From the NCBI RefSeq assembly GCF_002563635.1, contig NZ_PDIZ01000001.1, positions 2,046,001 through 2,110,000 on the forward strand: 64,000 nt of DNA. Direction: 5' to 3'. The stretch comes from Bacillus sp. es.036 (lineage in GTDB: Bacteria; Bacillota; Bacilli; Bacillales; Guptibacillaceae). The translations under genes were made by a program, and so were the position numbers. A model generated the notes under the pieces. That model did not search any database. It saw only the letters and a list, made by a program, of their open reading frames with translations, and was not told the DNA's origin. This document shows, in pieces, positions 1 to 7,961 of this stretch. The first letter of the stretch is position 1; each line of letters begins with the position of its first letter.

Positions 1-569
1 TTTCTCGTTTGAAATCCAACCACTGTCTGCCAACCTTGATCTTCAAAATAAGCTCTCGTTTCAGCTGGATCAAAATGATAACGATCGAACTGACCTTTTT
101 CACTTCTTTTAATAAGCGAAATAGGTCCACCAATGTATACATTAGGTCGATCATAGACTTTTTTTACGCCCGGATGATCATTATCCTCTGTTAAATAAAC
201 ATGTTTTGCTTCTACTACCTTATCTGGTTGATAGATCGATTCAACGGTCACAGTACCATATACGGTTCCTTCGCTTATAAGCTTCACTTCATCGCCAAGA
301 GAGATTTTTTTAGCGACGTTATCGGTTACTGGTAACGTAATGGGAATACTCCACGGCAAACCGTTTTCTAATTTAAGATTATGAACAACTGATGTGTAAT
401 CACTTTCATTAAGAAAACCGGTTAATGGACTATATGCTCCAGTTCCAATCAATTCCAGATCGCTTAAAGCTGTTTTATCTAATTCTATTTCTTTTTGAAT
501 TCCTTCTATCTTTTTATCTGGGTTAAAACGATCGATCAGTTTTCCACCATGTGCATGAATTGTTGTCAT
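1..569 (-). CDS. sat: Sulfate adenylyltransferase (ATP sulfurylase), C-terminus cut by window edge
   Basis: The reading frame starts with ATG at 569 behind a GGAGG site and stays open to the window edge, giving the first 189 residues. It begins MTTIHAHGGKLIDRF and contains the PUA-like N-terminal domain of ATP sulfurylase, with the conserved GAYSPLTGFL segment; the last visible residues, VVGFQTR, lead into the catalytic QTRNP motif. The enzyme makes adenylyl sulfate from ATP and sulfate, the first activation step of assimilatory sulfate reduction in the cytoplasm. It lies 25 bases after cysP in the same direction, the same cysH-cysP-sat order as in B. subtilis. Truncation is only due to the window limit. 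Confidence 0.93.
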   Translation of the reverse strand, partial: MTTIHAHGGKLIDRFNPDKKIEGIQKEIELDKTALSDLELIGTGAYSPLTGFLNESDYTSVVHNLKLENGLPWSIPITLPVTDNVAKKISLGDEVKLISEGTVYGTVTVESIYQPDKVVEAKHVYLTEDNDHPGVKKVYDRPNVYIGGPISLIKRSEKGQFDRYHFDPAETRAYFEDQGWQTVVGFQTR

Positions 570-594
570 AGTAATCCCTCCAAAATAAAATGTT

Positions 595-1659
595 TTATAA
601 ACTTTCTTTTTCTTGTAAGGTTCTTTTTTGTGTACGAATTGATCGAATCAAACTTCCTGATCCTACCGTTGCAAGAATAACGCTTCCGATTGCTATTAAC
701 GTGTACAGGTCACTTTCTAGAAAAAGCTTAATCATACTGTAAGAAATAACTAATGAAAAAACTGGTGAAACGGCCCATACCTTTAACATCTTTGTAATGA
801 CATCTTTTTGCCAGAGTTGAAAGCCATCTTTTGCTGTACCAATTCCAATGATTGAAGAAGTCGTAATTTGTGTAAGTGGGACTGGAATTCCAAAAAAGGA
901 AGCACCGATTACTAGCCCAGCGCTCGTACCCGATATCGCACACCCTTCACCTAGCGAAAAACGTGTAATGCGGTAGCCATTCGTTTCAAGTACGCGGCTT
1001 CCAAAGACAAGTGCACCTAAAGCAACAAATGCTCCCCCTAACCACGCACCGTGAGAAAGGGAAAGAACTCCCGCTCCTACTAAAGGGCCAACTGCATTGG
1101 CCACATTATTCATTCCTGCCGAGAATGCTTCAAGAAATCCAGCTGCAATTAAAACGATAGTAAGCGTTTTTTGCCATTTTGTTGTAAGGTGTAAACGCTT
1201 TTTTAGAGCCTTCAACCCTTTCCCTACTATTAAGGCTGTCACAAAAGCAATAACTGGAATAATAATCCACAATAGCATAATGACTATAACATTTGAAAAA
1301 AACAATGCACGGTATGCAATGCCTACCCCTACAACTGATCCAACAGTTACTTCACTCGTTGATAAAGGGATCCCCATAATATTTGCTAGAAAAAGTGCCG
1401 TTGTCGCTGAAATGAATATAATCAGAATCACTTTTAAACTAAGCACTGAGGTGGGAATAATTCCACTGCCCATCGTCTTAATGACATTCCCTCCACCAAA
1501 AATGGCCCCGGCTACTATTCCGAAAGCACATATAGCTAGTGCTGTGCGTCTTTTTTTTATGGCACCAGCTCCATAGGCCACCCCCATTGATGCAGCTGCA
1601 CCACTTGCTCCAATATTCATGGCAAAAAACAGCGCAACTGTAATCACTAAAATCGTCAT
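595..1659 (-). CDS. cysP: Sulfate permease of the PiT (inorganic phosphate transporter) family, CysP
   Basis: A 354-residue integral membrane protein. It belongs to the PiT family, whose members are mostly phosphate permeases, but B. subtilis CysP of this family moves sulfate. The two inverted PiT signature repeats are visible: near the N-terminus ([16 protein letters not shown], about residues 11-26) and in the second half ([18 protein letters not shown], about residues 180-197). Around ten hydrophobic segments are present. The start codon overlaps the end of cysH by four bases (ATGA), which signals translational coupling. Position between cysH and sat makes sulfate the likely substrate rather than phosphate; this part is inference from context and from similarity to CysP. 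Confidence 0.9.
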   Translation of the reverse strand: MTILVITVALFFAMNIGASGAAASMGVAYGAGAIKKRRTALAICAFGIVAGAIFGGGNVIKTMGSGIIPTSVLSLKVILIIFISATTALFLANIMGIPLSTSEVTVGSVVGVGIAYRALFFSNVIVIMLLWIIIPVIAFVTALIVGKGLKALKKRLHLTTKWQKTLTIVLIAAGFLEAFSAGMNNVANAVGPLVGAGVLSLSHGAWLGGAFVALGALVFGSRVLETNGYRITRFSLGEGCAISGTSAGLVIGASFFGIPVPLTQITTSSIIGIGTAKDGFQLWQKDVITKMLKVWAVSPVFSLVISYSMIKLFLESDLYTLIAIGSVILATVGSGSLIRSIRTQKRTLQEKESL

Positions 1660-2378
1660 CGGCTTGATGCGGAATCAAGATGCAATCCGCACTCTGTTTT
1701 CTCCTGACTTGCCCATCTCCCCGCTCTAGAATCACTTCCACTCAAAACTCTTTCTGTGCATACGGCACAGCCGATACTTGGATAGCCTTGATCGTGAAGG
1801 GGATTATATGGTAAATCTTTCTCGTAGACGTAGCGCCAAATTTCTTTCCACGTCCAATGAATGAGTGGACAAACTTTTATGGACTGAAATTTTTTATCTC
1901 GATTTAAATAATTCGTTTTTTGTCTTAGAGGGGACTGTTCTCTTCTTAAGCCCGATATCCAGGCGCTTACGCCATCTAGTTCTTCATGTAAAGGAACAAT
2001 TTTTCGTAAATTACAGCATTGCCCTGGATCCTTCTCCCAAAGCGCCTCCCCTTTACTTAATGCTTGCTCTTCTACAGACTCTTTTGGTTGCTTCATCTTT
2101 ATCTTAAGCTTTGGATATCTCGCTTTTACTTTCTCAATCAATTGATACGTTTCTTCAAAGTGAAGTCCGGTGTCTAAAAAAACAATCTCCGCTTCCTCAT
2201 TTACACGAGAAATCAAATCAATGAGAACAATACCTTCCACACCGAAACTACATGCATATACGATGTCTTCTTTATAAGTTTGATAAGCCCAATTAAGAAC
2301 TTCCAATGCTCCTTTTGTATCTGAATGCTGATTGAATTCCGGCTCCTCGCCTGACCAGCTCTCATATAACCATTCCAT
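1656..2378 (-). CDS. cysH: Phosphoadenylyl-sulfate / adenylyl-sulfate reductase
   Basis: A 240-residue thioredoxin-dependent reductase that converts activated sulfate (APS or PAPS) to sulfite. The C-terminal ECGLH motif holds the catalytic cysteine (about residue 230). A CC pair (121-122) and a CxxC pair (204 and 207) are the ligands of the 4Fe-4S cluster found in APS-reducing and Bacillus-type enzymes, so both substrates may be used. An upstream in-frame start exists at 2402, but ATG at 2378 has the AGGAGG site and matches the usual N-terminus. It is first of the cysH-cysP-sat run. A strong terminator-like hairpin lies 33 bases before its start, so expression probably depends on read-through from yezD. 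Confidence 0.93.
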   Translation of the reverse strand: MEWLYESWSGEEPEFNQHSDTKGALEVLNWAYQTYKEDIVYACSFGVEGIVLIDLISRVNEEAEIVFLDTGLHFEETYQLIEKVKARYPKLKIKMKQPKESVEEQALSKGEALWEKDPGQCCNLRKIVPLHEELDGVSAWISGLRREQSPLRQKTNYLNRDKKFQSIKVCPLIHWTWKEIWRYVYEKDLPYNPLHDQGYPSIGCAVCTERVLSGSDSRAGRWASQEKTECGLHLDSASSR

Positions 2379-2410
2379 TACAAAACCTCCTATTGCAATC
2401 AAATTATCCT

Positions 2411-2453
2411 AAAAAAAGAGGCAGTCCTAACCACCGTGGTTAGAACCGCCTCT
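2411..2453 (-). terminator. Strong intrinsic terminator-like hairpin between yezD and cysH
   Basis: On the minus strand an almost perfect 17-base-pair stem (AGAGGCGGTTCTAACCAC with GGTGGTTAGGACTGCCTCT) is followed by seven T. It sits after the yezD stop and just before the cysH ribosome binding site, with no room for a normal promoter between it and cysH. Confidence 0.8.
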
Positions 2454-2476
2454 AGTGTCTCTAGTCAGCGCTAAAA

Positions 2477-2620
2477 TTAAAGTCGTTCTTTTTCTTTTCT
2501 TTCAAGTTGAATCACCTTTCCATCTTGAATAACAAGTGTAATCGATCCATACTTCAACGTACTTAGCATTCGTTCAATACGCGCTGCAACGTCTGAAAAG
2601 TTCTGCTCCTTGCTTCCCAT
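2477..2620 (-). CDS. yezD: Small YezD family protein (DUF2292)
   Basis: A 47-residue reading frame starting at ATG 2620 behind GGGAGG. It reads MGSKEQNFSDVAARIERM and then has the conserved LKYGSITLVIQDGKVIQLERKEK pattern of the YezD/DUF2292 family, a small protein often found at the head of sulfur-assimilation operons in Firmicutes. The product is mostly one helix followed by a short beta hairpin by inspection. Its function is unknown; the family name and position after a SAM riboswitch point to a role linked to sulfate assimilation, which is inference. It is the first gene downstream of the riboswitch. Confidence 0.85.
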   Translation of the reverse strand: MGSKEQNFSDVAARIERMLSTLKYGSITLVIQDGKVIQLERKEKERL

Positions 2621-2669
2621 CTTGCAACCTCCCTTGCTCATCATAATCTATAGGAGAGGCTAAACAACT

Positions 2670-2694
2670 AAAAAAGCCTTCCCAAATTGGAAAG
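2670..2694 (-). terminator. Expression-platform terminator of the SAM riboswitch
   Basis: Minus-strand hairpin CTTTCC/GGAAGG with a short AT loop, followed by six T, directly after the SAM aptamer. It is the off-state terminator expected for an S-box leader. Confidence 0.85.
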
Positions 2695-2718
2695 ACAGAT
2701 TAGGTTACCTTAATTCAC

Positions 2719-2822
2719 CTTATCTTCCAAAATGGACTCCATTTTGCTGGAAGTAGCACCTTGCCTCGAAGGCAGGTTGCTGGACGTCATCGGGCCAGTC
2801 CCTCGGTCTCTCTTGATAAGTT
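2719..2822 (-). promoter_or_regulatory. SAM-I (S-box) riboswitch aptamer
   Basis: Read on the minus strand the leader carries the hallmark S-box blocks in order: CTTATCAAGAGAGACCGAGG, the conserved GGGACTGGCCC, the GATGACGTCCAGCAACC block, a variable P3 stem, GGTGCTACTTCC, and the closing GATAAG that pairs with the 5 prime CTTATC to form P1. S-box RNAs bind S-adenosylmethionine and then favour the terminator seen at 2670-2694. High SAM should therefore switch off yezD and, by read-through, cysH-cysP-sat. Confidence 0.96.
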
Positions 2823-2831
2823 ATTTTCTAA

Positions 2832-2860
2832 ATCTTAACTATTATCTAACAATCTGTCAA
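2832..2860 (-). promoter_or_regulatory. SigA-type promoter of the riboswitch-yezD-cysH transcript
   Basis: A perfect -35 TTGACA (2855-2860), a 17-base spacer and -10 TAAGAT (2832-2837) on the minus strand place the transcript start just before the S-box aptamer. Confidence 0.8.
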
Positions 2861-2903
2861 CCCTAGTTTAGAGATCGGGATAAACGGATTAGTAAAGAAT
2901 ATG

Positions 2904-2932
2904 AAAAAAACCCCGAATCTATGACTCGAGGC
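2904..2932 (-). terminator. Intrinsic terminator after the NfeD-type gene
   Basis: Stem CCTCGAGTC/GATTCGGGG with a 3-base loop followed by seven T on the minus strand, directly after the gene ending at 2939. Confidence 0.8.
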
Positions 2933-2938
2933 TCAGTT

Positions 2939-3595
2939 TTATATCGGATGACGTTTACTTTCTACTTTCTTTTCTTCTACTACAATGCGCGTTCCATCAA
3001 CAGAGGTTACTACAACTACCGCATCCTTATCGATCCAGCTTCCTGCTGAAATCGCGCTATACTTTTTATCGTTCATTTCAATTGTCCCACTCGGTCGAAA
3101 CGGAGTAAGGGCGATAGCTGTTTCTCCAACTAATTTTTTATACTCCACATTCATCGAGTTGTATCCCATTTCACTACTAAGACGATCTTTTAGCGTCATC
3201 TTCGTCCACATGGACCTGGCAGGAAATACTCTTAAAAATAGAAAGGACGCAGCAGTTCCAATTAAAAATCCACTTGAAACAAGCAGTCCATACAGAAAAG
3301 TTGGGGAAGGTATAGCAACTGCCGTTACCATCATTGCTAATCCAATCAGTCCAAACGTTCCGTCATTCAATAATTTTCCGTCTAGAATAACTAATCCAAG
3401 ACCAACCGCAAACACAAGACCCATCCAAACCATAGATGATAATGATGTTAAATGGTAACTGAAATAGAATGTAAGGATCAGGATTCCAATCAATCCAAAA
3501 ATCCCTTTTACTCGAACAAGCAACTCTCCGAATAAGAAAAGCACGCTAAGTAAGACAACAAGAAAACCAACTGCAGGCAAAGATAGGATTTCCAT
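2939..3595 (-). CDS. NfeD family membrane protein (short form with C-terminal OB fold)
   Basis: A 218-residue protein with four or five hydrophobic segments in the first 130 residues and a soluble C-terminal region of about 75 residues. That region carries the NfeD-type OB-fold pattern: LVGETAIALTPFRPSGTIEMNDKKY, then GSWIDKDAVVVVT and DGTRIVVEE. Such proteins usually partner a flotillin or stomatin-like protein at the membrane. No flotillin gene is adjacent here; the only flotillin in the window, floA, has its own long NfeD partner. It stands alone between its own terminator and ypuA. It could be the YuaF-like partner of a FloT encoded elsewhere, but this is inference. Confidence 0.8.
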   Translation of the reverse strand: MEILSLPAVGFLVVLLSVLFLFGELLVRVKGIFGLIGILILTFYFSYHLTSLSSMVWMGLVFAVGLGLVILDGKLLNDGTFGLIGLAMMVTAVAIPSPTFLYGLLVSSGFLIGTAASFLFLRVFPARSMWTKMTLKDRLSSEMGYNSMNVEYKKLVGETAIALTPFRPSGTIEMNDKKYSAISAGSWIDKDAVVVVTSVDGTRIVVEEKKVESKRHPI

Positions 3596-3666
3596 CCTCG
3601 CTCCCTCCTTTTCTTTCCACTCTTAATACGTATAACGAGAGAAGAAAGTTTCAGTCCATTGTCACT

Positions 3667-4542
3667 TTACGATTGAAATACCCCTTTTATTCCATCAATA
3701 AGCGCAATAAAAAAATCTATTATTTTCTTAATAAAAGATTGTGTTTCATCTTTGTTTAAAAATTCATCAAGATTTTCTCTCGCATTCTCGAGCTGACTCT
3801 TCATTTGATCCCAGTCGATATCGAGATTCTTCATTCGATTAAACAGTGCCACAAGTCCGTCTAGTTCTTCTTGAGTTAGTTCAATTCCTGAATCGCTAGC
3901 CGTTTGTTTAATCATCGTTCTCATGTCTTCTTCTGTCTCAGGGGGATTTGTAGCAATTTCATCTTTAATTTTCGTCATTAACTCTGTTGCTTTATCAGCA
4001 CCAATGCTATCACTTAATTGAGCAGTCGTTACTAATTCTTCATTTGCAACCTGTTTCTGTTCCTCAGGAATGACTTCATCTGAACTTAACTCATACGCTT
4101 TAATCAAACCAGTTAAAGCTGCCGTACCGGATACTTCCGTTGGTGCTGTCACGTAGATATCAGCGTCTTTTACTCCCGCTGTTATTAAAGCATTGGCATA
4201 CATCTCATCTGTAACCCAGTTGATATTTTTTGTTTCAACACTTAACCCAGCATCTTTCTCACCAATTGTAATCGAGGAGGAAGACAAGGCACGCGTACCA
4301 ATTAAGGCTTTACTAATATAGTTTCCAAGGTATTTATGCTCTTCTTCATTTGATACTGTCACGGTCATGACATCGTCTGATGCTTTCATTTCTTCTAACA
4401 GCGTTTGCTTTTGCTCTTCTGATAAATCTTCACCAAGTGTCACAATGACATCACCAACGCTAGCATCAGCCAACGTTACAATTGGCACAATGAACATGAT
4501 CAACAACATCGACAGAAAAAATGGCATTACTTTTTTAAACAT
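3667..4542 (-). CDS. ypuA: Secreted DUF1002 protein, YpuA-like
   Basis: A 291-residue protein with a clear signal peptide (MFKKVMPFFLSMLLIMFIVPIVTLADA) and a mature region matching the DUF1002 family, to which B. subtilis YpuA belongs. Visible conserved stretches include VTLGEDLSEEQKQTLL near the N-terminus, ISKALIGTRALSSSSITI, and VTAPTEVSGTAALTGL in the middle. The C-terminal third is mainly helical. It should act outside the membrane. No biochemical function is known for the family; links to the cell envelope are proposed only by association. It is divergent from the LysM gene at 4727 and monocistronic as far as can be seen. Confidence 0.82.
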   Translation of the reverse strand: MFKKVMPFFLSMLLIMFIVPIVTLADASVGDVIVTLGEDLSEEQKQTLLEEMKASDDVMTVTVSNEEEHKYLGNYISKALIGTRALSSSSITIGEKDAGLSVETKNINWVTDEMYANALITAGVKDADIYVTAPTEVSGTAALTGLIKAYELSSDEVIPEEQKQVANEELVTTAQLSDSIGADKATELMTKIKDEIATNPPETEEDMRTMIKQTASDSGIELTQEELDGLVALFNRMKNLDIDWDQMKSQLENARENLDEFLNKDETQSFIKKIIDFFIALIDGIKGVFQS

Positions 4543-4726
4543 GTTTTGATCTCCTTTTTAAACGTAAGGCTTGCTCGATGAGTAGATGTTTAGACTTCTC
4601 ATCTCCTTGTATTCTACTCGACAGTTGCTCGAAAGAAAAGATAATTCATTAAGAAACCTGTCATATCATGGAAGGACAAGCATACCTTTATATAAAAGAA
4701 ATAAACCCGATAGGAAGGTGAGAGCG

Positions 4727-5056
4727 ATGAAAAAGTTGCTAATGGGAATCCTTTTACTCCTAATTCTTCACACCACTTACTATGATTTAACAACTGGGAC
4801 ACTCCCCTCACCCAGAGTGGAGTCTGAAGCAGCAGAAGTACTCGCTCCACCAAAAGACGATGCTCCCTATGTGGTTTACAAAATCAACGCTGGTGATACC
4901 GTTCTTTCTTTAGTGGAAAAAGCAAATGGATCGGTTCCTGTAGCAATTGAAACGATTGTTCACGATTTTGAAACGTTAAACAAAATTCATCCTACAGGGA
5001 TACAAATAGGAAAAGAATATAAGATACCAACTTATCCCAACACATCTGCTCAGTGA
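4727..5056 (+). CDS. yqfZ: LysM-like domain protein, YqfZ type
   Basis: A 109-residue protein. ATG at 4727 is preferred over an upstream in-frame start at 4586 because it has an AGGAAGGTGAG site and is followed directly by a signal or anchor sequence (MKKLLMGILLLLILHTTYYD). The C-terminal half looks like a LysM domain: YKINAGDTVLSLVEKANGS, a helix with DFETLNKIHPTGI, and IGKEYKIP. LysM domains bind peptidoglycan, so an extracytoplasmic, wall-associated location is expected. In B. subtilis yqfZ is also next to ispG. The lineage-specific role is unknown. Confidence 0.78.
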   Translation: MKKLLMGILLLLILHTTYYDLTTGTLPSPRVESEAAEVLAPPKDDAPYVVYKINAGDTVLSLVEKANGSVPVAIETIVHDFETLNKIHPTGIQIGKEYKIPTYPNTSAQ

Positions 5057-5063
5057 TTATTTC

Positions 5064-5093
5064 TTGTCAATAGCTCTGTAAAGTTGCTACAAT
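5064..5093 (+). promoter_or_regulatory. SigA-type promoter for ispG
   Basis: -35 TTGTCA (5064-5069), 18-base spacer, -10 TACAAT (5088-5093), upstream of ispG and just after the LysM gene. Confidence 0.6.
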
Positions 5094-5196
5094 GGGATAG
5101 TATTACAGATGAGTCTTATTCCCTACTAGGGAAGCATATAAAAGCGATCTAAATCATGAGGTAAGCAATCCTACATGTAAAAGGAGCGATTTTCGC

Positions 5197-6315
5197 ATGA
5201 ATGAAATTACCCACCGTAGTAAAACAAGACCTGTTAAAGTAGGTCCTTTAACGATAGGCGGTAACGATGAAGTTATTATTCAAAGTATGACAACCACTAA
5301 AACGCACGATGTGGAAGCAACAGTAGCTGAAATTAATCGTCTTGAGGAAGCTGGTTGTCAGATCGTACGTGTTGCTTGTCCAGATGATCGAGCTGCAGAT
5401 GCGATTCCAGAAATTAAAAAAAGAATCAATATTCCTCTTGTCGTTGACATCCATTTCAATTACAAGCTTGCCCTCAAAGCAATTGAAGGTGGAGCAGACA
5501 AGATTCGAATTAACCCAGGTAACATTGGGCGTCGTGAAAAAGTGGAGGCAGTTGTTAAGGCTGCTAAAGAAAAAGGTATTCCAATTCGCATTGGGGTAAA
5601 CGCTGGTTCACTAGAGCGTAAAATCCTTGAGAAATATGGATACCCAACGGCTGAAGGTATGCTTGAAAGTGCCCTTCATCACATTAAAATTCTTGAAGAC
5701 CTTGATTTCTACGATATCATTGTCTCAATGAAAGCATCTGATGTACAACTTGCTACAGAAGCTTATGAGCTCGCAGCTCGCTCATTTGATTATCCATTAC
5801 ACCTTGGGATCACAGAATCTGGAACGCTATTTGCTGGTACAGTAAAAAGTGCCGCTGGTTTAGGTGTTATTCTTTCTAAAGGTATTGGAAATACGGCACG
5901 TATTTCTCTAAGTGCTGACCCTGTTGAAGAAGTTAAAGTAGCTAGAGAACTTCTTAAATCATTTGGTCTCGCTGCGAACGCTGCAACATTAATTTCTTGT
6001 CCAACATGTGGACGAATTGAAATTGATTTAATTTCGATTGCAAATGAAGTTGAAGAGTATATTTCAACGATCAAAGCACCAATTAAAGTAGCTGTGCTTG
6101 GCTGCGCCGTAAACGGCCCTGGTGAAGCACGTGAAGCGGATATTGGTATTGCAGGCGCTAGAGGTGAAGGTCTTCTCTTCCGTCACGGAGAAATCATCCG
6201 CAAGGTTCCTGAAGAAACAATGGTAGAAGAATTGAAAAAAGAAGTAGATAAAATAGCAGAAGAACACTACAAGAAAATGGCAGAAGAAAAAGAGAAAGCA
6301 GAAGCTAACTCTTAA
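5197..6315 (+). CDS. ispG: 4-hydroxy-3-methylbut-2-en-1-yl diphosphate synthase (flavodoxin)
   Basis: A 372-residue enzyme of the MEP isoprenoid pathway. It converts 2-C-methyl-D-erythritol 2,4-cyclodiphosphate to HMBPP using a 4Fe-4S cluster and reduced ferredoxin or flavodoxin. The N-terminal TIM-barrel part starts with [13 protein letters not shown] and contains [11 protein letters not shown]. The cluster cysteines are seen at C268 and C271 (CPTCGR) and C303 (GCAVNGPGE), with the following conserved glutamate as the fourth ligand. Length is normal for the bacterial short form. The next enzyme of the pathway, ispH, is also in this window (19032-19976). It has its own promoter and a strong terminator. 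Confidence 0.97.
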   Translation: MNEITHRSKTRPVKVGPLTIGGNDEVIIQSMTTTKTHDVEATVAEINRLEEAGCQIVRVACPDDRAADAIPEIKKRINIPLVVDIHFNYKLALKAIEGGADKIRINPGNIGRREKVEAVVKAAKEKGIPIRIGVNAGSLERKILEKYGYPTAEGMLESALHHIKILEDLDFYDIIVSMKASDVQLATEAYELAARSFDYPLHLGITESGTLFAGTVKSAAGLGVILSKGIGNTARISLSADPVEEVKVARELLKSFGLAANAATLISCPTCGRIEIDLISIANEVEEYISTIKAPIKVAVLGCAVNGPGEAREADIGIAGARGEGLLFRHGEIIRKVPEETMVEELKKEVDKIAEEHYKKMAEEKEKAEANS

Positions 6316-6336
6316 GAAACTGTTCCTGTAGACACG

Positions 6337-6368
6337 AAAAGCCAGGCACGAAAGAGTGCCTGGCTTTT
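6337..6368. terminator. Bidirectional intrinsic terminator between ispG and the convergent yqfX-like gene
   Basis: Stem AAAAGCCAGGCAC/GTGCCTGGCTTTT with a short loop; A-rich on the left and T-rich on the right so it can serve both strands. Confidence 0.85.
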
Positions 6369-6383
6369 CTATTTCGGTTATAA

Positions 6384-6791
6384 CTAAAAGAACGGTGCGA
6401 AGAATAAGCTGATGATCATTGAAGCGGCACCGACACCTACCGCCCATGATCCAAGCGTTGTCAGTCCCTTTCTCCTAGCAACAAATCCTACCACAATTCC
6501 CGCTGCTCCAAGAATGACGGGAAGAATGAACAAAGAAATAACGGATAGAGCAAGCGCTGCTACACCAATACCTACTCCCGTTTTTTCTTGTTCCTGTCTT
6601 TTAGCTTCAAAGTGTTCATGATGCTCTTCAGAAGTTGGACGTTCATTTTCAGGTGACTGTAAATAAGGGCGGTCCATTACACCGGGAGCTACTTCCGCTG
6701 CTGCTTCTTCATAATAATCCTCTTCAGCGCGTACTTCTCGCTCCTCGATTAGGTCCAGATCCTCATCTTGTCTGTCTTCTGTCATATACAT
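6384..6791 (-). CDS. yqfX: Small membrane protein, YqfX-like
   Basis: A 135-residue protein with an acidic, Glu/Asp-rich N-terminal half of about 75 residues (EEREVRAEEDYYEEAAAE) and two long hydrophobic segments in the C-terminal half (GVGIGVAALALSVISLFILPVILGAAGIV and GSWAVGVGAASMIISLFF). This layout and its place beside ispG and yqfW match B. subtilis YqfX, a DUF4190-like small membrane protein. The acidic tail should be cytoplasmic. No function is known. Confidence 0.72.
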   Translation of the reverse strand: MYMTEDRQDEDLDLIEEREVRAEEDYYEEAAAEVAPGVMDRPYLQSPENERPTSEEHHEHFEAKRQEQEKTGVGIGVAALALSVISLFILPVILGAAGIVVGFVARRKGLTTLGSWAVGVGAASMIISLFFAPFF

Positions 6792-6936
6792 CCCTCACTT
6801 TGCCTTGTTGTGGAGCATGCTTAGTATTCGTAAGGAAACCAAAGAATATGTTTAATTCTTCAGTAAGATCCTTCCAACTCAAGGCCTTTGCTTCTGTGTT
6901 ATGATAATACATGAGATCACAAAAAGGGGTTTTATC

Positions 6937-7515
6937 ATGACTATCAAAAGACTCGGACTTGATATTGATGGAACAGTCACAAGTCCTAAAACATTCCTTC
7001 CATATTTAAACTCATCATTTAATAAGAAATTGTCACTCGATGATCTAACAGAGTATAATCTTGCGAATATCCTCGGCATTCATAAAGATGAATTCTTCAA
7101 GTGGTTAAAAGCAAATGAGAAAAACATTTATGCTAACGCAATAATCGCTGATGATGCTCATCCAATATTAAAATCTTGGGAAGGAAAGTACGACCTTTTC
7201 TACATCAGTGCCAGAGGGAATCACCTTCTAGACACAACAAAAAATTGGTTTGCTGCAAATTCTGTTCCGTTCCATCACATTGAGCTTATTGGAAAACATG
7301 ATAAAATTGACGCGATAAAAAAACATGGTGTTGACGTATTTTTTGAAGACAAACATGATAATGCTTGTGCCATTGCAGAAGAGTGTCAAATACCTGTTAT
7401 TCTTTTTAATACACCTTATAATCAAGGAACCGTTCCTTCTAATGTTTCCCGATTAGAATCGTGGCATGAAGCACGTCAATGGGTTCAACAACACAACAAA
7501 AGCGGCAGAGCCTGA
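6937..7515 (+). CDS. yqfW: HAD-superfamily 5 prime-nucleotidase-like protein, YqfW
   Basis: A 192-residue protein of the NT5C / deoxyribonucleotidase branch of the HAD superfamily. Motif I is seen near the start (LGLDIDGTVTSP, Asp nucleophile and general acid in DxDGT), motif II in FYISARGN and the C-terminal acidic motif in VFFEDKHDNA. ATG at 6937 has an AAAGGGG site; an in-frame start at 6901 has none. It probably dephosphorylates a nucleotide or similar small phosphate in the cytoplasm, but the substrate is not known. The place beside zur and yqfX matches B. subtilis yqfW. The stop codon lies inside the terminator shared with zur. Confidence 0.82.
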   Translation: MTIKRLGLDIDGTVTSPKTFLPYLNSSFNKKLSLDDLTEYNLANILGIHKDEFFKWLKANEKNIYANAIIADDAHPILKSWEGKYDLFYISARGNHLLDTTKNWFAANSVPFHHIELIGKHDKIDAIKKHGVDVFFEDKHDNACAIAEECQIPVILFNTPYNQGTVPSNVSRLESWHEARQWVQQHNKSGRA

Positions 7516-7529
7516 GCTCTACCGCTTTT
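7498..7529. terminator. Bidirectional terminator between yqfW and zur
   Basis: Stem AAAAGCGGCAGAGC/GCTCTACCGCTTTT with a 4-base loop; overlaps the stop codon of yqfW and ends the convergent zur transcript. Confidence 0.8.
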
Positions 7530-7944
7530 AATTTGCTTGACATTCGTCACAGCGTCCATATACCTCAAATTTATGACCAGTTACTTCAAACCCTGTATCC
7601 CCCACTGGAATAGCTTCCATAGGACAAGAATCAATATGTCGTGTTTTTCCGCAGTCCAGGCAAATGAGGTGATGATGATGACTTTGTGTTGCACAGCTAA
7701 GTCGATAGCGCTTTTCACCATTCCATTCCGTCTCTTCTAAAATAGCCAGGTCGGTAAATAGCGTCAAATTTCGGTAAATCGTATCTACGCTCATCCCAGG
7801 ATAACTTCTCTGCATATGATTCAGTACATCCCTAGCGGAGAGATACCTCTTCTCTTTAGCAAATAAGGTCACAAGATCTTCGCGCTTCTCAGTATATTTA
7901 TAGCCTTGTTCTTTTAAAATACGCAATGCTGTAGAGACATTCAT
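7528..7944 (-). CDS. zur: Fur-family zinc uptake regulator
   Basis: A 138-residue Fur-family repressor: winged-helix DNA-binding domain (about residues 5-75, with the recognition helix around MSVDTIYRNLTLF) followed by a dimerisation domain. Structural zinc cysteines are seen as CxxC pairs at C95/C98 and C132/C135, and the sensing-site histidine cluster is SHHHHL at about 89-94. Assignment to Zur rather than Fur or PerR rests on the operon with znuC and znuB and on the order matching B. subtilis zur (yqfV). With zinc bound it should repress its own operon through the candidate site at 9597-9617. Confidence 0.92.
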   Translation of the reverse strand: MNVSTALRILKEQGYKYTEKREDLVTLFAKEKRYLSARDVLNHMQRSYPGMSVDTIYRNLTLFTDLAILEETEWNGEKRYRLSCATQSHHHHLICLDCGKTRHIDSCPMEAIPVGDTGFEVTGHKFEVYGRCDECQAN

Positions 7945-7961
7945 ACTTCCACCTCATCATG

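Noticed and set aside
1097-1576. A 159-codon open frame on the plus strand inside cysP
   Set aside because: It lies antisense to a clear transporter gene, has no ribosome site and its composition is the mirror of the membrane protein on the other strand.
2985-3458. A 157-codon plus-strand frame over the NfeD gene
   Set aside because: Antisense shadow of a real gene; no ribosome site or family pattern.
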